The notes: generated by a model not told the origin, from the sequence alone. A DNA stretch of 64,000 bases from Flammeovirgaceae bacterium 311 (GCA_000597885.1 CP004371.1:372001-436000), one strand, 5' to 3'. Shown: positions 7,854-18,094, counted from the stretch's first letter. Numbers and translations: made by a program.

Positions 7854-10100
7854 ATGCAATCAAATATTATTACCAAGTCTTTCCGGCTCGAAGACGGACG
7901 CGAGATAACAATCGAAACCGGAAAACTTGCCCGTCAGGCCGATGGCGCAGTTGTTGTACGCATGGGTAATACCATGCTGCTGGCTACTGTAGTTTCCAGT
8001 AAAGAAGCTAAAGCCGATGTGGATTTTCTTCCTATGTCGGTTGATTATCAGGAAAAATTTGCGTCTGCCGGACGTATACCGGGGGGCTTCCTGAAACGCG
8101 AAGGCAGACTTTCTGATCATGAGATCCTGATCAGCCGGCTGGTAGACCGTGCCCTTCGTCCGATGTTCCCCGATGATTATCATGCCGATACACAGATCAA
8201 CATCTCCCTGATCTCGGCAGATAAAACCGCATTGCCCGATGCCCTGGCTGCCCTGGCTGCCTCTGCTGCACTTGCAGTATCTGATATTCCATTCAATGGT
8301 CCGATTTCTGAAGTCCGCGTAATCAAGCTGGACGGACAATACCTGGTGAACCCTACTACAGTTCAGCGCGAAGCAGCTGAGCTGGACCTGATCGTAGCTG
8401 GCACCATCGATAACATCCTGATGGTGGAGGGTGAGTCAAAAGAAGTTTCTGAAGATGAAATGCTGGAGGCTATTGCAGTTGCTCACCGTGCCGTAAAGCA
8501 GCAGTGCCAGGTACAGGTAGAACTGATGCAGGAAGCTGGTAAAACCCAGAAGCGTGAGTATAAGCATGAGGACCACGATCCTGAATTGCGTCAATACCTG
8601 TTTGATACTTATTACAAGCGCATTTACGAGGCTATTGCTGATATATCAGATAATAAAAACGAGCGCAGCGAGAAATATAAGGCAATCAAAAACGAGTACT
8701 TTGAGAATTTACCTGAAGATACTACCGTAAGTAAATTTGTAGCCAACCGCTACTTTAAAGAAATGCACTGGAAGGCATCACGCGATTTCACACTGGATGC
8801 GAAGAAGCGTGTTGACGGCCGCCAGTATAATCAGATTCGCGATATCTGGTCTGAGGTAGATTACTTACCTGCGGCACACGGTTCTGCTGTGTTTACCCGC
8901 GGCGAAACCCAGTCGCTTACTACCGTTACCCTGGGTACAAAGCTCGATGAACAACTCATTGACAGCGCTATGCAGGTAGGTTCGCATAAATTTATACTGC
9001 ACTACAACTTCCCTGGTTTCTCTACCGGTGAGGTGAAAATTAACCGTGGCCCGGGCCGCCGCGAAGTTGGACATGGTAACCTGGCACTGCGTGCCCTTAA
9101 GGCCGTTATTCCGGCCCATGATCAGAACCCATACACCATTCGTATTGTGTCTGATATTTTGGAAAGCAACGGATCTTCTTCCATGGCTACTGTTTGTGCC
9201 GGTGCGCTGGCCCTGATGGATGCGGGTGTGCAGATTAAAGCTCCTGTATCAGGCATTGCCATGGGTATGATCTCAGATGCCGAAACCGGTCGCTATGCAA
9301 TCCTAAGCGATATTTTGGGCGATGAAGACCATCTTGGAGATATGGACTTTAAAGTAACCGGTACTGCCGAGGGTATTACAGCCTGCCAGATGGATATTAA
9401 GGTAGATGGTCTTTCGTTTGATGTACTGCGCGAAGCGCTGTTGCAGGCTAAAGAGGGCCGTTTGCACATCCTGAACAAAATGACGGAAACCCTGGCTGAG
9501 CCGCGCCCTGAATTCAAGCAGCATGCGCCTCGCTTTGTGGTACTAACCATTCCTAAGGATATGATTGGTGCTGTAATCGGACCAGGCGGTAAAGTGATCC
9601 AGGAAATTCAGCGTGAAACCGGTGCTACCATCATCATCGAAGAAAAAGATGATATGGGCCACGTAAGCATATTTGGTGCCGATGGTGAATCTGTTGAATC
9701 AGCACGCATGCGTGTGAGCAATATTGCCGCAGTGCCTGAAGTAGGCAGTGTGTACGAAGGCAAGGTAAAATCTATTATGCCATTTGGTGCCTTTGTAGAA
9801 TTTATGCCTGGCAAAGACGGTCTGCTTCATATTTCAGAAATTAAATGGGAGCGCCTCGAAAATATGGAGGGTGTTTTAGAACAAGGCGAAGACATATCTG
9901 TTAAGCTTATCGAAATTGATCGCAAAACTGGTAAATACCGCCTCTCCAGAAAAGTGTTACTCCCTAAGCCAGAGAGAACTGAAGGAAGCAGCGATAACGG
10001 CGGCGAAAGAGGAGAGAGAAGATCTGATCGTGGCGAAGGCAGAAATGATCGCAGAGATGACAGACGCGACGACAGATCTGATCGCAATAACCGCAGATAG
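7854..10100 (+). CDS. pnp: Polyribonucleotide nucleotidyltransferase (PNPase)
   Basis: A phosphorolytic 3'-5' exoribonuclease, trimeric in other bacteria, that degrades messenger and structured RNA in the cytosol. Domains: RNase PH 1 (about 5-140), helical linker (about 145-300), catalytic RNase PH 2 (about 320-540), KH domain with [12 protein letters not shown] near 570, and S1 domain near 620-690 ([18 protein letters not shown]). The ATG at 7854 is chosen over an in-frame TTG at 7842. The last 40 or so residues are a Gly/Glu/Arg then Asp-Arg repeat tail, a low-complexity RNA-binding type extension not found in the short enterobacterial form. Confidence 0.96.
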   Translation: MQSNIITKSFRLEDGREITIETGKLARQADGAVVVRMGNTMLLATVVSSKEAKADVDFLPMSVDYQEKFASAGRIPGGFLKREGRLSDHEILISRLVDRALRPMFPDDYHADTQINISLISADKTALPDALAALAASAALAVSDIPFNGPISEVRVIKLDGQYLVNPTTVQREAAELDLIVAGTIDNILMVEGESKEVSEDEMLEAIAVAHRAVKQQCQVQVELMQEAGKTQKREYKHEDHDPELRQYLFDTYYKRIYEAIADISDNKNERSEKYKAIKNEYFENLPEDTTVSKFVANRYFKEMHWKASRDFTLDAKKRVDGRQYNQIRDIWSEVDYLPAAHGSAVFTRGETQSLTTVTLGTKLDEQLIDSAMQVGSHKFILHYNFPGFSTGEVKINRGPGRREVGHGNLALRALKAVIPAHDQNPYTIRIVSDILESNGSSSMATVCAGALALMDAGVQIKAPVSGIAMGMISDAETGRYAILSDILGDEDHLGDMDFKVTGTAEGITACQMDIKVDGLSFDVLREALLQAKEGRLHILNKMTETLAEPRPEFKQHAPRFVVLTIPKDMIGAVIGPGGKVIQEIQRETGATIIIEEKDDMGHVSIFGADGESVESARMRVSNIAAVPEVGSVYEGKVKSIMPFGAFVEFMPGKDGLLHISEIKWERLENMEGVLEQGEDISVKLIEIDRKTGKYRLSRKVLLPKPERTEGSSDNGGERGERRSDRGEGRNDRRDDRRDDRSDRNNRR

Positions 10101-10126
10101 TGAAAAAAATATAAATGGAAATACAT

Positions 10127-10156
10127 CAGGGGCCGGAACTTTAGCTTTGGCCCCTG
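10127..10156 (+). promoter_or_regulatory. Stem-loop between pnp and rpoD
   Basis: CAGGGGCC (10127-10134) pairs fully with GGCCCCTG (10149-10156) around a 14-base loop. There is no T run, so it is not a standard terminator. TAGCTTTG at 10142-10149 matches a -7 element and overlaps the loop, but no TTG lies at the right distance. Role uncertain: messenger 3' stabiliser for pnp or part of an rpoD control region. Confidence 0.45.
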
Positions 10157-10224
10157 CTGTTACCCAAACATTGAACTTGATACCAGCTTATTAAAATTTT
10201 AGCTTATAAACCAGACTTTACTGA

Positions 10225-11088
10225 ATGAGACAGCTTAAGATCAGCAAACAGATTACCAACCGCGAAAGCCAGTCGCTGGACAAGTATCTGCAGGAGATCG
10301 GTAAGGTAGACTTGCTGACACCCGATGAGGAAGTGGAGTTAGCGAAACGCATTCGCTCCGGCGATCAGATGGCCCTGGAGAAATTAACCAAAGCCAACCT
10401 GCGTTTCGTAGTTTCCGTTGCCAAGCAGTACCAGAACCAGGGGCTTTCTTTAGGAGACCTTATCAACGAAGGTAATCTAGGATTGATCAAAGCCGCTCAG
10501 CGCTTTGACGAAACCCGTGGCTTTAAATTTATTTCTTATGCCGTATGGTGGATTCGTCAGTCTATTCTGCAGGCATTGGCTGAACAGTCCCGTATTGTTC
10601 GCCTTCCGCTAAACCGTGTAGGTTCACTGAATAAAATCTCCAAGACTTTTTCTGAGCTGGAGCAAAAGTTTGAGCGTGAGCCATCACCAGAGGAATTAGC
10701 CGAAAGCCTGGAAGTTTCTACCAATGAAGTAGTAGACACCATGCGTATCTCCGGCCGCCATGTTTCTATGGATGCTCCTTTTGTTCAGGGCGAAGAAAAT
10801 AGCCTGCTGGATGTGCTGGAAAATGACATGGAAGAAACTCCGGACGCGGAGCTGATGAACGACTCACTTCGTAGGGAAGTACAGCGTGCACTTTCTACCC
10901 TTACCCAGCGTGAAGCAGATGTAATTGCCCTCTATTTTGGCCTGAATGGCGAACACAGCATGACGCTGGAGGAAATAGGAGAGAAGTTTAACCTGACACG
11001 CGAGCGTGTGCGTCAGATCAAAGAAAAAGCAATACGCCGCCTGCGCCATACAAGTCGCAGTAAAGCGTTAAAACCTTACCTGGGCTGA
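10225..11088 (+). CDS. rpoD: Primary RNA polymerase sigma factor (RpoD/SigA)
   Basis: The 287-residue housekeeping sigma factor, of the short Bacteroidota type without the long region 1.1. Region 1.2 is at about 15-45, region 2 with [13 protein letters not shown] and [13 protein letters not shown] at about 65-115, region 3 at about 125-190, and region 4 with the helix-turn-helix [20 protein letters not shown]-like segment at about 245-275. The C-terminal helix is basic. This sigma lineage reads TTG/TAnnTTTG promoters, several of which occur in this window. A terminator follows 36 bases after the stop. Confidence 0.96.
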   Translation: MRQLKISKQITNRESQSLDKYLQEIGKVDLLTPDEEVELAKRIRSGDQMALEKLTKANLRFVVSVAKQYQNQGLSLGDLINEGNLGLIKAAQRFDETRGFKFISYAVWWIRQSILQALAEQSRIVRLPLNRVGSLNKISKTFSELEQKFEREPSPEELAESLEVSTNEVVDTMRISGRHVSMDAPFVQGEENSLLDVLENDMEETPDAELMNDSLRREVQRALSTLTQREADVIALYFGLNGEHSMTLEEIGEKFNLTRERVRQIKEKAIRRLRHTSRSKALKPYLG

Positions 11089-11123
11089 GCCCCAAAGCTT
11101 GCCTGGAAAATTAAAATTTGTTT

Positions 11124-11153
11124 AAAAAGGTCTCATCCGAGGCCTTTTTTTGT
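11124..11153 (+). terminator. Rho-independent terminator after rpoD
   Basis: AAAAAGGTCT (11124-11133) pairs with AGGCCTTTTT (11140-11149), one G-T pair, six-base loop, then T-rich sequence. Confidence 0.8.
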
Positions 11154-11163
11154 TTATTTACTA

Positions 11164-11171
11164 TAATTTTG
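11164..11171 (+). promoter_or_regulatory. Candidate -7 element of trxB
   Basis: TAATTTTG fits TAnnTTTG exactly and lies 35 bases ahead of the trxB ATG. No clear TTG is present 19-21 bases upstream, where the rpoD terminator T run lies, so the call is tentative. Confidence 0.45.
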
Positions 11172-11206
11172 CTGCTCCAAAACAGTTAAAGGTATAGGAT
11201 TCAGCC

Positions 11207-12154
11207 ATGACACAGGAACATATAAAACTATTAATTTTAGGCTCCGGACCGGCAGGTTATACTGCCGCCATATATGCAGCCCGCGCCGGCATGAAACCAG
11301 TGATGTATATGGGTGATCAGCCTGGCGGACAACTTACCATTACCAATGATGTTGAAAACTTCCCGGGTTATCCGGATGGCATCAACGGTCCGCAGATGAT
11401 GATCGATTTTCAGCAACAGGCAGAACGTTTTGGAACTGATGTACGCACTGGTCTGGCAACCAATGTAGATTTTAGCGGCTATCCGCATAAGGTGACTATT
11501 GATGACAAGCATGAAATAATTGCTGAGTCTGTAATTATTTGCACCGGTGCCTCTGCCAAGTGGCTGGGCCTTCCCAGCGAACAGCGCCTTAACGGCCGTG
11601 GTGTTTCGGCTTGTGCCGTATGCGATGGTTTCTTTTTCCGTAACCAGGAGGTTGTAGTAGTAGGGGGTGGCGATACCGCAGCAGAAGAGGCAACCTATTT
11701 AAGCAAGCTTTGTAAAAAAGTATACCTGTTGGTACGTCGCGATGAAATGCGTGCTTCCCGTATTATGCAGCAGCGTGTGTTAAATACCAAAAATATTGAA
11801 GTCATCTGGAATACTGAGACCTTAGAGATTCTGGGTGAAGAAGATGTGGAAGCTGTTAAAATAAGAAATATACTCACCGGCGAAGAAGCAGAAATCAAAG
11901 CTCAGGGATTTTTCGTGGCCATAGGCCATAAACCCAATACCGATATATTTAGCGGCTACCTGGATATGAACGAAAGTGGGTATATCCTAACCGTTCCCGG
12001 TACCAGCAGAACAAATATAGAGGGTGTATTTGCAGCAGGCGATGCACAGGACTTTATTTACAGACAGGCAGTTACCGCTGCCGGAACTGGTTGTATGGCG
12101 GCTCTGGATGCAGAACGCTTTTTGGCAAGTAAGGAAATTGCAGTAGCAGAGTGA
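11207..12154 (+). CDS. trxB: Thioredoxin reductase
   Basis: An NADPH-dependent FAD flavoprotein that reduces thioredoxin in the cytosol. It has 315 residues, the usual low-molecular-weight length. FAD-binding GSGPAGYTAAIYAARAG lies at about 12-28, the redox disulfide CAVC at residues 136-139, the NADPH-binding GGGDTAAEEA near 155, and the C-terminal FAD segment GVFAAGDAQD near 275. The next gene (M23 peptidase) starts at GTG 12151 inside its last codons, so the two are translationally coupled. A bacillithiol gene follows after that peptidase, giving a loose redox context. Confidence 0.96.
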   Translation: MTQEHIKLLILGSGPAGYTAAIYAARAGMKPVMYMGDQPGGQLTITNDVENFPGYPDGINGPQMMIDFQQQAERFGTDVRTGLATNVDFSGYPHKVTIDDKHEIIAESVIICTGASAKWLGLPSEQRLNGRGVSACAVCDGFFFRNQEVVVVGGGDTAAEEATYLSKLCKKVYLLVRRDEMRASRIMQQRVLNTKNIEVIWNTETLEILGEEDVEAVKIRNILTGEEAEIKAQGFFVAIGHKPNTDIFSGYLDMNESGYILTVPGTSRTNIEGVFAAGDAQDFIYRQAVTAAGTGCMAALDAERFLASKEIAVAE

Positions 12155-13203
12155 AGCAAATAGGGCTGGTAATTCTTATTCTGTTCATCAACCTGTTGGG
12201 ATGGCATGAGGCTGAAGCGCAAAGGCGTAAGAAGGGTGTTCTGAGGGATATCTTAAGGGTACGCGAGCCGGAAATGAATATTGCAAAGCCGGACACCGTT
12301 GCATTCGAGATGTTTGATAGTGTTTCCACAGCGCCTGCACCCAAATCCGAAATAAAGCAGCAAACGCAATCGCCGGAATTTCAGCCTAAGGATTTAAAAA
12401 AAGAATTATCGCTGGTAGCGGAAGATACTACCGGCATAGAGGCAGATTCTGCCAGCCTGGTAGAGATATCAGAGCAAATAATGATCAATAAGGAATGGTT
12501 CACCCTGCATGAGTATTATGCTGTGTGGGATAGCCGTAATATAAATCCTTACAACATAGACGCCCGCAAGTTTAAAGACACAGTATCATTGGTATTGTAT
12601 GTTCCGCCGGGAGAAAACTGGTCGCCGCCGCTGGAGAATATCCGCATTACCTCAAATTTTGGTTACCGTTCTCCCAGGTGGCATTATGGAACAGACATCG
12701 GGCTCAATACCGGCGACTCGGTCAGGTCTGTATTCGATGGCATTGTACGCATCAGGAAGAACGATCCAAGCGGATATGGCTTATACATTGTAGTAAGGCA
12801 CAAGAACGGACTGGAAACGCTCTACGGGCACCTAAGCAAACAGATCCTCGATGTAGGCGATGAAGTAAAGGCTGGTCAGGTATTAGGCTTAGGCGGCAGC
12901 ACAGGCCGTAGTTCTGGACCTCACCTGCATTTCGAAACGCGCTACATGGGCTCTGCCCTGAACCCCTCCGATGTTTATAATTTCTCTGAAAACACCTTAA
13001 AGGGCGAGACTGTAACAATCTCTTCTGCTAACTTTTCTTACCTGGCAGAAACCCAAAAGGTAGTTTATCACAGGGTGCGCTCAGGGGATACGCTATCCCG
13101 TATATCTGTAAAATACGGAGTGTCCGTAAGCCAGTTAAGGCGTATGAATAAAATGGGCAAAAGCTCCATGCTTAGGGTTGGTCAACGGCTCCGAGTACAC
13201 TGA
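12151..13203 (+). CDS. M23 family metallopeptidase with C-terminal LysM domain
   Basis: An exported peptidoglycan endopeptidase or an activator of amidases. 350 residues: signal peptide at about 1-23 ending in EAEAQ, a linker, an M23 domain near 165-275, and a LysM peptidoglycan-binding repeat near 305-350 (YHRVRSGDTLSRIS). Zinc-site motifs are present: HYGTDIG and PHLHFETR, with LYGHL between. With all zinc ligands kept it is probably an active enzyme, not an EnvC-type regulator. The GTG start overlaps the trxB stop by four bases. The LysM at the C terminus fits a murein-localised enzyme. Confidence 0.9.
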   Translation: MKQIGLVILILFINLLGWHEAEAQRRKKGVLRDILRVREPEMNIAKPDTVAFEMFDSVSTAPAPKSEIKQQTQSPEFQPKDLKKELSLVAEDTTGIEADSASLVEISEQIMINKEWFTLHEYYAVWDSRNINPYNIDARKFKDTVSLVLYVPPGENWSPPLENIRITSNFGYRSPRWHYGTDIGLNTGDSVRSVFDGIVRIRKNDPSGYGLYIVVRHKNGLETLYGHLSKQILDVGDEVKAGQVLGLGGSTGRSSGPHLHFETRYMGSALNPSDVYNFSENTLKGETVTISSANFSYLAETQKVVYHRVRSGDTLSRISVKYGVSVSQLRRMNKMGKSSMLRVGQRLRVH

Positions 13204-13210
13204 ATTAATC

Positions 13211-13936
13211 ATGAAAAAACTTGATCTTTTAGTTATAACCGCCCATCCCGATGATGCTGAACTTTGCTGCAGTGGTACAGTAGCAGCTGAGATTGCTGCC
13301 GGGAAAAAAGTCGGATTTATTGATCTTACCCGCGGTGAGCTGGGTACCAGGGGTACTCCTGAACTTCGGGAGCAGGAAGCTGCAGCCTCTGCAAAACTGA
13401 TGGGCATTGAGGTGCGTGAAAATCTGGAGATGGCCGACGGCTTTTTTCAGGTAGACCGCGCACATGTAATGCAGGTAGTACAGAAGATCAGGCAGTACCG
13501 CCCGGATATGGTGATTACGAATGCGGTTACAGACAGACATCCGGACCACGGACGTGCTGCAGCACTGGTGAAGGAAGCTTTTTTTATTGCAGGCCTGCGT
13601 AAGGTAGAAAGTCAGCTGAATGGAGAACTTCAGCAGGAGTGGAGGCCCAGGTTGCTGCTGCATTTCATCCAGAGCAATTATATACAGCCAGATGTGGTCA
13701 TTGATATATCAGAACACTGGGAAACAAAGCTGGCTTCTATCCGCGCCTTTGGATCGCAGTTTTACAACCCCGAAACTGATCGTGATGAGCCGCAGACCTT
13801 TATCTCTTCAGAAAATTTCTGGAAGTTTGTAGAAGCACGTGCACGAGAATTTGGCCAGTCAATAGGGGTGAGCTATGGTGAGGGTTTTACTGTAACCCGG
13901 CAAATAGGGTTAAAAAGACTGGATGACCTTTTATAA
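13211..13936 (+). CDS. bshB1: Bacillithiol biosynthesis deacetylase BshB1
   Basis: A zinc deacetylase of the PIG-L/LmbE family that removes acetate from N-acetylglucosaminyl-malate, the second step of bacillithiol synthesis. The start at 13211 (MKKLDLLVITAHPDDAE) is preferred over an earlier in-frame GTG at 13178. That leaves 241 residues, the typical BshB1 length. Metal motifs: AHPDD at 11-15 and RHPDHGRA near 110. The distinctive TRGELGTRGTPE segment is also present. It implies that the cell uses bacillithiol as its low-molecular-weight thiol. bshA and bshC are not in the window. Confidence 0.9.
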   Translation: MKKLDLLVITAHPDDAELCCSGTVAAEIAAGKKVGFIDLTRGELGTRGTPELREQEAAASAKLMGIEVRENLEMADGFFQVDRAHVMQVVQKIRQYRPDMVITNAVTDRHPDHGRAAALVKEAFFIAGLRKVESQLNGELQQEWRPRLLLHFIQSNYIQPDVVIDISEHWETKLASIRAFGSQFYNPETDRDEPQTFISSENFWKFVEARAREFGQSIGVSYGEGFTVTRQIGLKRLDDLL

Positions 13937-13942
13937 AACAAA

Positions 13943-13966
13943 TGCCACTGCTACATAACAGTGGCG
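13943..13966 (+). terminator. Weak hairpin after bshB1
   Basis: TGCCACTG pairs with CAGTGGCG around a CTACATAA loop, followed by GTAGTTTTATAA. The stem is good but the T run is short. It sits between convergent bshB1 and pdxH. Confidence 0.5.
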
Positions 13967-13983
13967 TGTAGTTTTATAACCAT

Positions 13984-14628
13984 TCAGGGTGCTAAACGCT
14001 TTCGTTCCCAGCCTCCGCCAGTCTGCTGCTGATACACAATACGGTCGTGGAGGCGGCTGGCACGTCCCTGCCAGAATTCTATGCGCTCTGGTTTAACAGC
14101 ATAACCACCCCAATGATCCGGAAGAGGTACCTCTCCGTCATCGAAACGCTCAATAAAGTCACGCTCGCGGGTTTCCAGTATGCCCCTGTTTGGAATCTCC
14201 TGGCTCTGTGGAGAAGCCCAGGCACCTATCTGGCTTCTACGGGGCCGGCTGTTAAAATATTTTTTACTGGTAGCCTGATCGACCTTTTCTACAGAACCCT
14301 CTATGCGTACCTGCCTCTCTAGCTCCGGCCAGTAAAAAGTAAGGGCTGCATAAGGATGATTTTCGAGTTCTTTTCCTTTACGGCTTTCGTAATTAGTGAA
14401 AAAAGTAAATCCCTCCTCATCCACATCTTTCACCAGCACAATACGGGCATCCGGACGGCCCTCTGCCGTAACTGTGCTTAAGGTCATGGCATTAGGCTCC
14501 AGCACCTGTGCCTCCTGTGCCTCCTTAAACCATTTCTGAAATTGCTGTATTGGATCAGAAAGGGTGTCAGAAACATCCAGGGAAGCTTGTGTGTAATCCT
14601 TGCGTAAATCGGCGTAATTGGTACTCAT
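13984..14628 (-). CDS. pdxH: Pyridoxamine 5'-phosphate oxidase
   Basis: An FMN enzyme that oxidises pyridoxamine or pyridoxine phosphate to pyridoxal phosphate in the cytosol. 214 residues, full family length. Diagnostic segments: ARIVLVKDVDEEGFTFFTNY, SRKGKEL, RPRRSQIGAWASPQSQ, and the C-terminal EFWQGRASRLHDRI with the FMN and substrate contacts. The ATG at 14628 lies four bases after the TonB receptor stop, so both are probably cotranscribed. That link between cofactor synthesis and a receptor may be chance. Confidence 0.95.
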   Translation of the reverse strand: MSTNYADLRKDYTQASLDVSDTLSDPIQQFQKWFKEAQEAQVLEPNAMTLSTVTAEGRPDARIVLVKDVDEEGFTFFTNYESRKGKELENHPYAALTFYWPELERQVRIEGSVEKVDQATSKKYFNSRPRRSQIGAWASPQSQEIPNRGILETRERDFIERFDDGEVPLPDHWGGYAVKPERIEFWQGRASRLHDRIVYQQQTGGGWERKRLAP

Positions 14629-14632
14629 AGCA

Positions 14633-17053
14633 TTATAAATAACTTCTAAGGCTTATGTAGAGATTTCGGCCTGCAGCACTAATACCACTGGAGTAAGTGC
14701 GGTAGTGGGTATCTGTTATGTTCTCCAGTCCGCTGCTTATTTCCAGGTAGTCCAGTGGCTTCCAGTTGGCCCTAATATCGGCAACAATCCATGCTTTAGC
14801 GCCTTCAGGCGCATATATATTTCCCTTGCTTTGCTCTTCCAGTGGTAAATTCTGCCAGGCTATCTTACCATTATAACGCAACTGCAAAATAGCCGACCAT
14901 GTTTTGCGCTGGTAGGTGAGGCTGGTCTGGCCAAAAAGGGGAGGGATATGGCGGAGGCGTTCACCACTATCCCGGTCCTCTCCCCAGGTATAGGTAAGCA
15001 CCGAACTTAGGAGCAAATGTTCTGCAGCTTTGTATCTGATGTTAAAGCTGGCGCCGGCAACCCTGCCGCTCCCGGTATTCACCAGTGCTTCCACAGCTTT
15101 CTGATCGCCCTGGTACAGTAGGGAGTCCTGCCCGTTAAACAGAAAAGGCCGGCGCACAATAACATTCTTAAGCAGGCTGGCATAAGCTGTAACACTGGCC
15201 CTGAACCTGTTGCCTTCGTAGCCAATGCTGCTTTCTGCATTGTAGCTGTTTTCTGGCTGCAGGTCCGGATTTGGAACAGTAACTGTATTGGGAGCCGGAT
15301 CAAATATTTTAGATACATCATCAATGTTGGGGGCCCTGAAGCCTGTAGAAACAAGCAAATCGAAGCGAAGTCCTTCTTTCGCATAGGCAATCCCGGCATT
15401 TCCGTTCAGGGCAGCGGTACGCAGCTTTATCTCTTCAAAAGGAAAACTGTAGTAGATATTGCTGAACCTGCTCAATAACTGATAGTAGGTTACCCTGGCA
15501 CCTGCATTTAGCATCAGGTACTGGTTGATGGGATGCTGCATACTGGCATAGGCTGAAAAAGATTGGGTATCATTGCCCTGATCTCCGTAGCGCGGTGCAA
15601 TAGCATTCTCAGCCCCGCTTAGGATGTTCTGTTCTCTGGCAGTAGAATTTACAAAATTAAGAGCTGTTTCAGCGCCATAAAACAGCCTTGTACCGGCCGG
15701 CAGGGGCTTGTCGAAATCTGCATTAAGAGTAAGTACATCTACGGCCTCAAACTGGTTTTCCCGCCAGTCCTGACCTTGCCTGCGGCTATGCCGGCTTTCG
15801 TGGTATTGCTGATAGGCAGTGGTAATCCGCAGCTGCTCAAACCATCTTCTTTTTTTATAGAAATTAGCCTGCAGGCTGTGCAGCATCCATTTCTGCGGAC
15901 CATAATACCACTCTGCAAATCGCAATTCACCAGTACGTCCATTGTTCTGGCTGCGCTGGGTAAGGCGGTCGTAGCGGGGTATGTTAGAGGAGGTGCTGTA
16001 GTGGAAACTATAAAGCAGGTCTGTATTTTCAGTGGGTGTGTAGCGTATTTTCTGCAACAGGTTTAGCTGCTCATAACCACTGCCCAGCTGTAGTTCGGGA
16101 TCTGGATTAAGAACCATTACATCTCTACCCTCAATCCGCTCCACATAATCAGGACGTAAAAAATAAGCCGGATAATTTTCCATTCCCTGCTTTCCGGCAC
16201 GTAAATCATCAAAATCACTAAGGGTAATACTGCTCAAAGCAGCTATTTTGCTGAAGCCGAGCGATACATCTGCATGGGCTGTTTTTTCTCTGTTAGCAGT
16301 GGCATAGCGGGCCATTGCACTACCTTCTGTGCGTAAACCTTTTCCTGTATTCAGCAGTGGACTTTTGGTATGAAAATCGATTACACCACCCAGGGCATCG
16401 CTTCCATACATCACACTGCCCGGACCAAAAATCACTTCGGCACCTTCCAGCACATTGGCATCCAGGTTGATGATGTTCTGCAGGTTTCCGCTCCGGTAAA
16501 TCGCATTGTTCATGCGCACCCCATCTACCACCAGCAGCACCGAGTTGGCAGCAAAACCCCTGAGCATGGGACTACCGCCACCCTGCTGGCTTTTCTGTAC
16601 AAATACCTCACCGCTCTGGTGCAGCATGTCTGCCGTAGTCTGTGGGTTTTGCAGGGCTATGTCTCTTGCACTGATGGATACGATATCATGGGGAATATCT
16701 TCCTGGCGCTGCTCCCAGCGGTTGGCCGAAACCACAACTTCCTGGATCTGAACTACATTTTCTGCAAGTTCAACAATTCCGTTTGAATCCTGAATTTCCT
16801 TCCTGCTCATACGTTTTTCCAGGTAGGAGGAGTGACGGAATATAAGTGTTCCTCTTCCTGGTAACTGGCTCAGGTCAGCTTTACCATCAGCATCGGTGAG
16901 TATCCCTCTGCTTTTGCTTTCATTTAAGATTGTAACACCAGGTATGGAGACGCGTGTGTTTATATCGATTACCTGAATTTGCTGTGCGAATGCAAAAACA
17001 GGTAGGGTGAACAGGAGACATATAAGGAGTATATGTTGAATAAACATTTTCAT
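14633..17053 (-). CDS. TonB-dependent outer-membrane receptor, heme/hemoglobin-receptor-like
   Basis: An outer-membrane beta-barrel receptor for a bulky ligand, powered by TonB. 806 residues: signal peptide at about 1-23 (AFAQ), a carboxypeptidase-regulatory-like domain near 25-100, the plug domain near 110-235 and the barrel to the end. The plug stretch with GGSPMLRGFAANSVLLVVDG and MNNAIYRSGNLQN resembles hemoglobin/transferrin-type receptors, so a heme or porphyrin ligand is plausible but not proved. The C terminus has the usual terminal strand ending in YISLRSYL. Start at 17053; an ATG at 17047 is possible. No heme uptake partners are in the window. Confidence 0.88.
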   Translation of the reverse strand: MKMFIQHILLICLLFTLPVFAFAQQIQVIDINTRVSIPGVTILNESKSRGILTDADGKADLSQLPGRGTLIFRHSSYLEKRMSRKEIQDSNGIVELAENVVQIQEVVVSANRWEQRQEDIPHDIVSISARDIALQNPQTTADMLHQSGEVFVQKSQQGGGSPMLRGFAANSVLLVVDGVRMNNAIYRSGNLQNIINLDANVLEGAEVIFGPGSVMYGSDALGGVIDFHTKSPLLNTGKGLRTEGSAMARYATANREKTAHADVSLGFSKIAALSSITLSDFDDLRAGKQGMENYPAYFLRPDYVERIEGRDVMVLNPDPELQLGSGYEQLNLLQKIRYTPTENTDLLYSFHYSTSSNIPRYDRLTQRSQNNGRTGELRFAEWYYGPQKWMLHSLQANFYKKRRWFEQLRITTAYQQYHESRHSRRQGQDWRENQFEAVDVLTLNADFDKPLPAGTRLFYGAETALNFVNSTAREQNILSGAENAIAPRYGDQGNDTQSFSAYASMQHPINQYLMLNAGARVTYYQLLSRFSNIYYSFPFEEIKLRTAALNGNAGIAYAKEGLRFDLLVSTGFRAPNIDDVSKIFDPAPNTVTVPNPDLQPENSYNAESSIGYEGNRFRASVTAYASLLKNVIVRRPFLFNGQDSLLYQGDQKAVEALVNTGSGRVAGASFNIRYKAAEHLLLSSVLTYTWGEDRDSGERLRHIPPLFGQTSLTYQRKTWSAILQLRYNGKIAWQNLPLEEQSKGNIYAPEGAKAWIVADIRANWKPLDYLEISSGLENITDTHYRTYSSGISAAGRNLYISLRSYL

Positions 17054-17112
17054 TGAACAAAAATAAGCTTATGGACTGTTAAGCCTTTACCGTTTGTATA
17101 ATTTCGTTTACT

Positions 17113-18081
17113 ATGCCACTTCTGAAATCCTCTAATTATAAAGCACCGTTTTACCTGTTTAACCGGCACCTGGAGACTATTGTACCCAGCACACTTCGGA
17201 AAGTAGCACTCCCACCTTATCAGCGGGAGCGGCTGAAAACACCAGATGAGGATTTTTTGGATCTTGACTGGCTGCGAAAAGGGGCTGCAGACCTTGTTAT
17301 TCTTTCTCATGGACTGGAGGGCAGCTCCGACAGACCATATGTAAAAGGAATGGCAAAAGCTTTCTGGGAACATGGATGGGATGTGCTTGCCTGGAACTGC
17401 CGCAGCTGCAGCGGCGAAATGAACCTGGCCCGCCGTATGTACCACCATGGCGCTACCGATGATGTTGAAGCTGTTGTAAACCATGCATTAACCAAGGAGG
17501 GGTACAAACGTATTGCACTGGTTGGTTTTAGCATGGGCGGGAGCTTAACACTCAAATACCTGGGGGAAGGAGGTCGGGTATTACCCAAAGAACTCTATCG
17601 GGCAGCAGTTTTTTCAGTACCATGTGATCTTGGCAGCTCATCCAGGGCCTTGTCATCCTGGGACAACACCATTTACCGCAGGCGCTTTATGGGCAAATTG
17701 TATAAAAAACTGCAGGCCAAGCTGGAACAGCAGCCCGACTTGCCCATAGACCTGAGCCGTTTTAGCCAGATCAGGGATTTTGCGGAGTTTGACACCTGCT
17801 ATACAGCACCGCTGCATGGCTTTAAAGATTCTGATGATTTTTACGCACAGGCCAGTGCCGGACAATACATTACCGGCATCAAAGTACCTACACTCCTGGT
17901 AAATGCCCAGAATGATCCCATGCTGCCCATCAGCTGTTTTCCGGTAGAGGCAGTGCGCAACCATCCCTTTGTATACCTGGAAATGCCTGCCCGTGGCGGC
18001 CATGTGGGCTTCTGGCAAGGCAAACACAAACCCACCTGGGCAGAGGAAAGGGCTGTTGCCTGGATGGAGGAGAAAGTTTAA
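17113..18081 (+). CDS. Alpha/beta-fold hydrolase, YheT family
   Basis: A 322-residue cytosolic hydrolase related to E. coli YheT and eukaryotic ABHD1/3 lipases. The family signature NRHLETI occurs at residues 17-23. The nucleophile elbow GFSMGG puts the catalytic serine at 140, and the C-terminal GGHVGF supplies the likely histidine. LSHGLEGSS near 64-72 is the oxyanion region. Substrate unknown; esterase on lipid or small esters is the family expectation. It is divergent from the TonB receptor with 59 bases between. Confidence 0.88.
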   Translation: MPLLKSSNYKAPFYLFNRHLETIVPSTLRKVALPPYQRERLKTPDEDFLDLDWLRKGAADLVILSHGLEGSSDRPYVKGMAKAFWEHGWDVLAWNCRSCSGEMNLARRMYHHGATDDVEAVVNHALTKEGYKRIALVGFSMGGSLTLKYLGEGGRVLPKELYRAAVFSVPCDLGSSSRALSSWDNTIYRRRFMGKLYKKLQAKLEQQPDLPIDLSRFSQIRDFAEFDTCYTAPLHGFKDSDDFYAQASAGQYITGIKVPTLLVNAQNDPMLPISCFPVEAVRNHPFVYLEMPARGGHVGFWQGKHKPTWAEERAVAWMEEKV

Positions 18082-18094
18082 TGTGCCAGTTCTA

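Noticed and set aside
9916-10194. A reading frame over the pnp tail and the intergenic stem-loop
   Set aside because: It is a shadow of the repetitive Arg/Asp tail of pnp and has no independent support.
17058-17065. TATTTTTG on the minus strand before the TonB receptor gene
   Set aside because: It would start transcription inside or at the start codon, and no TTG lies 18-21 bases upstream.
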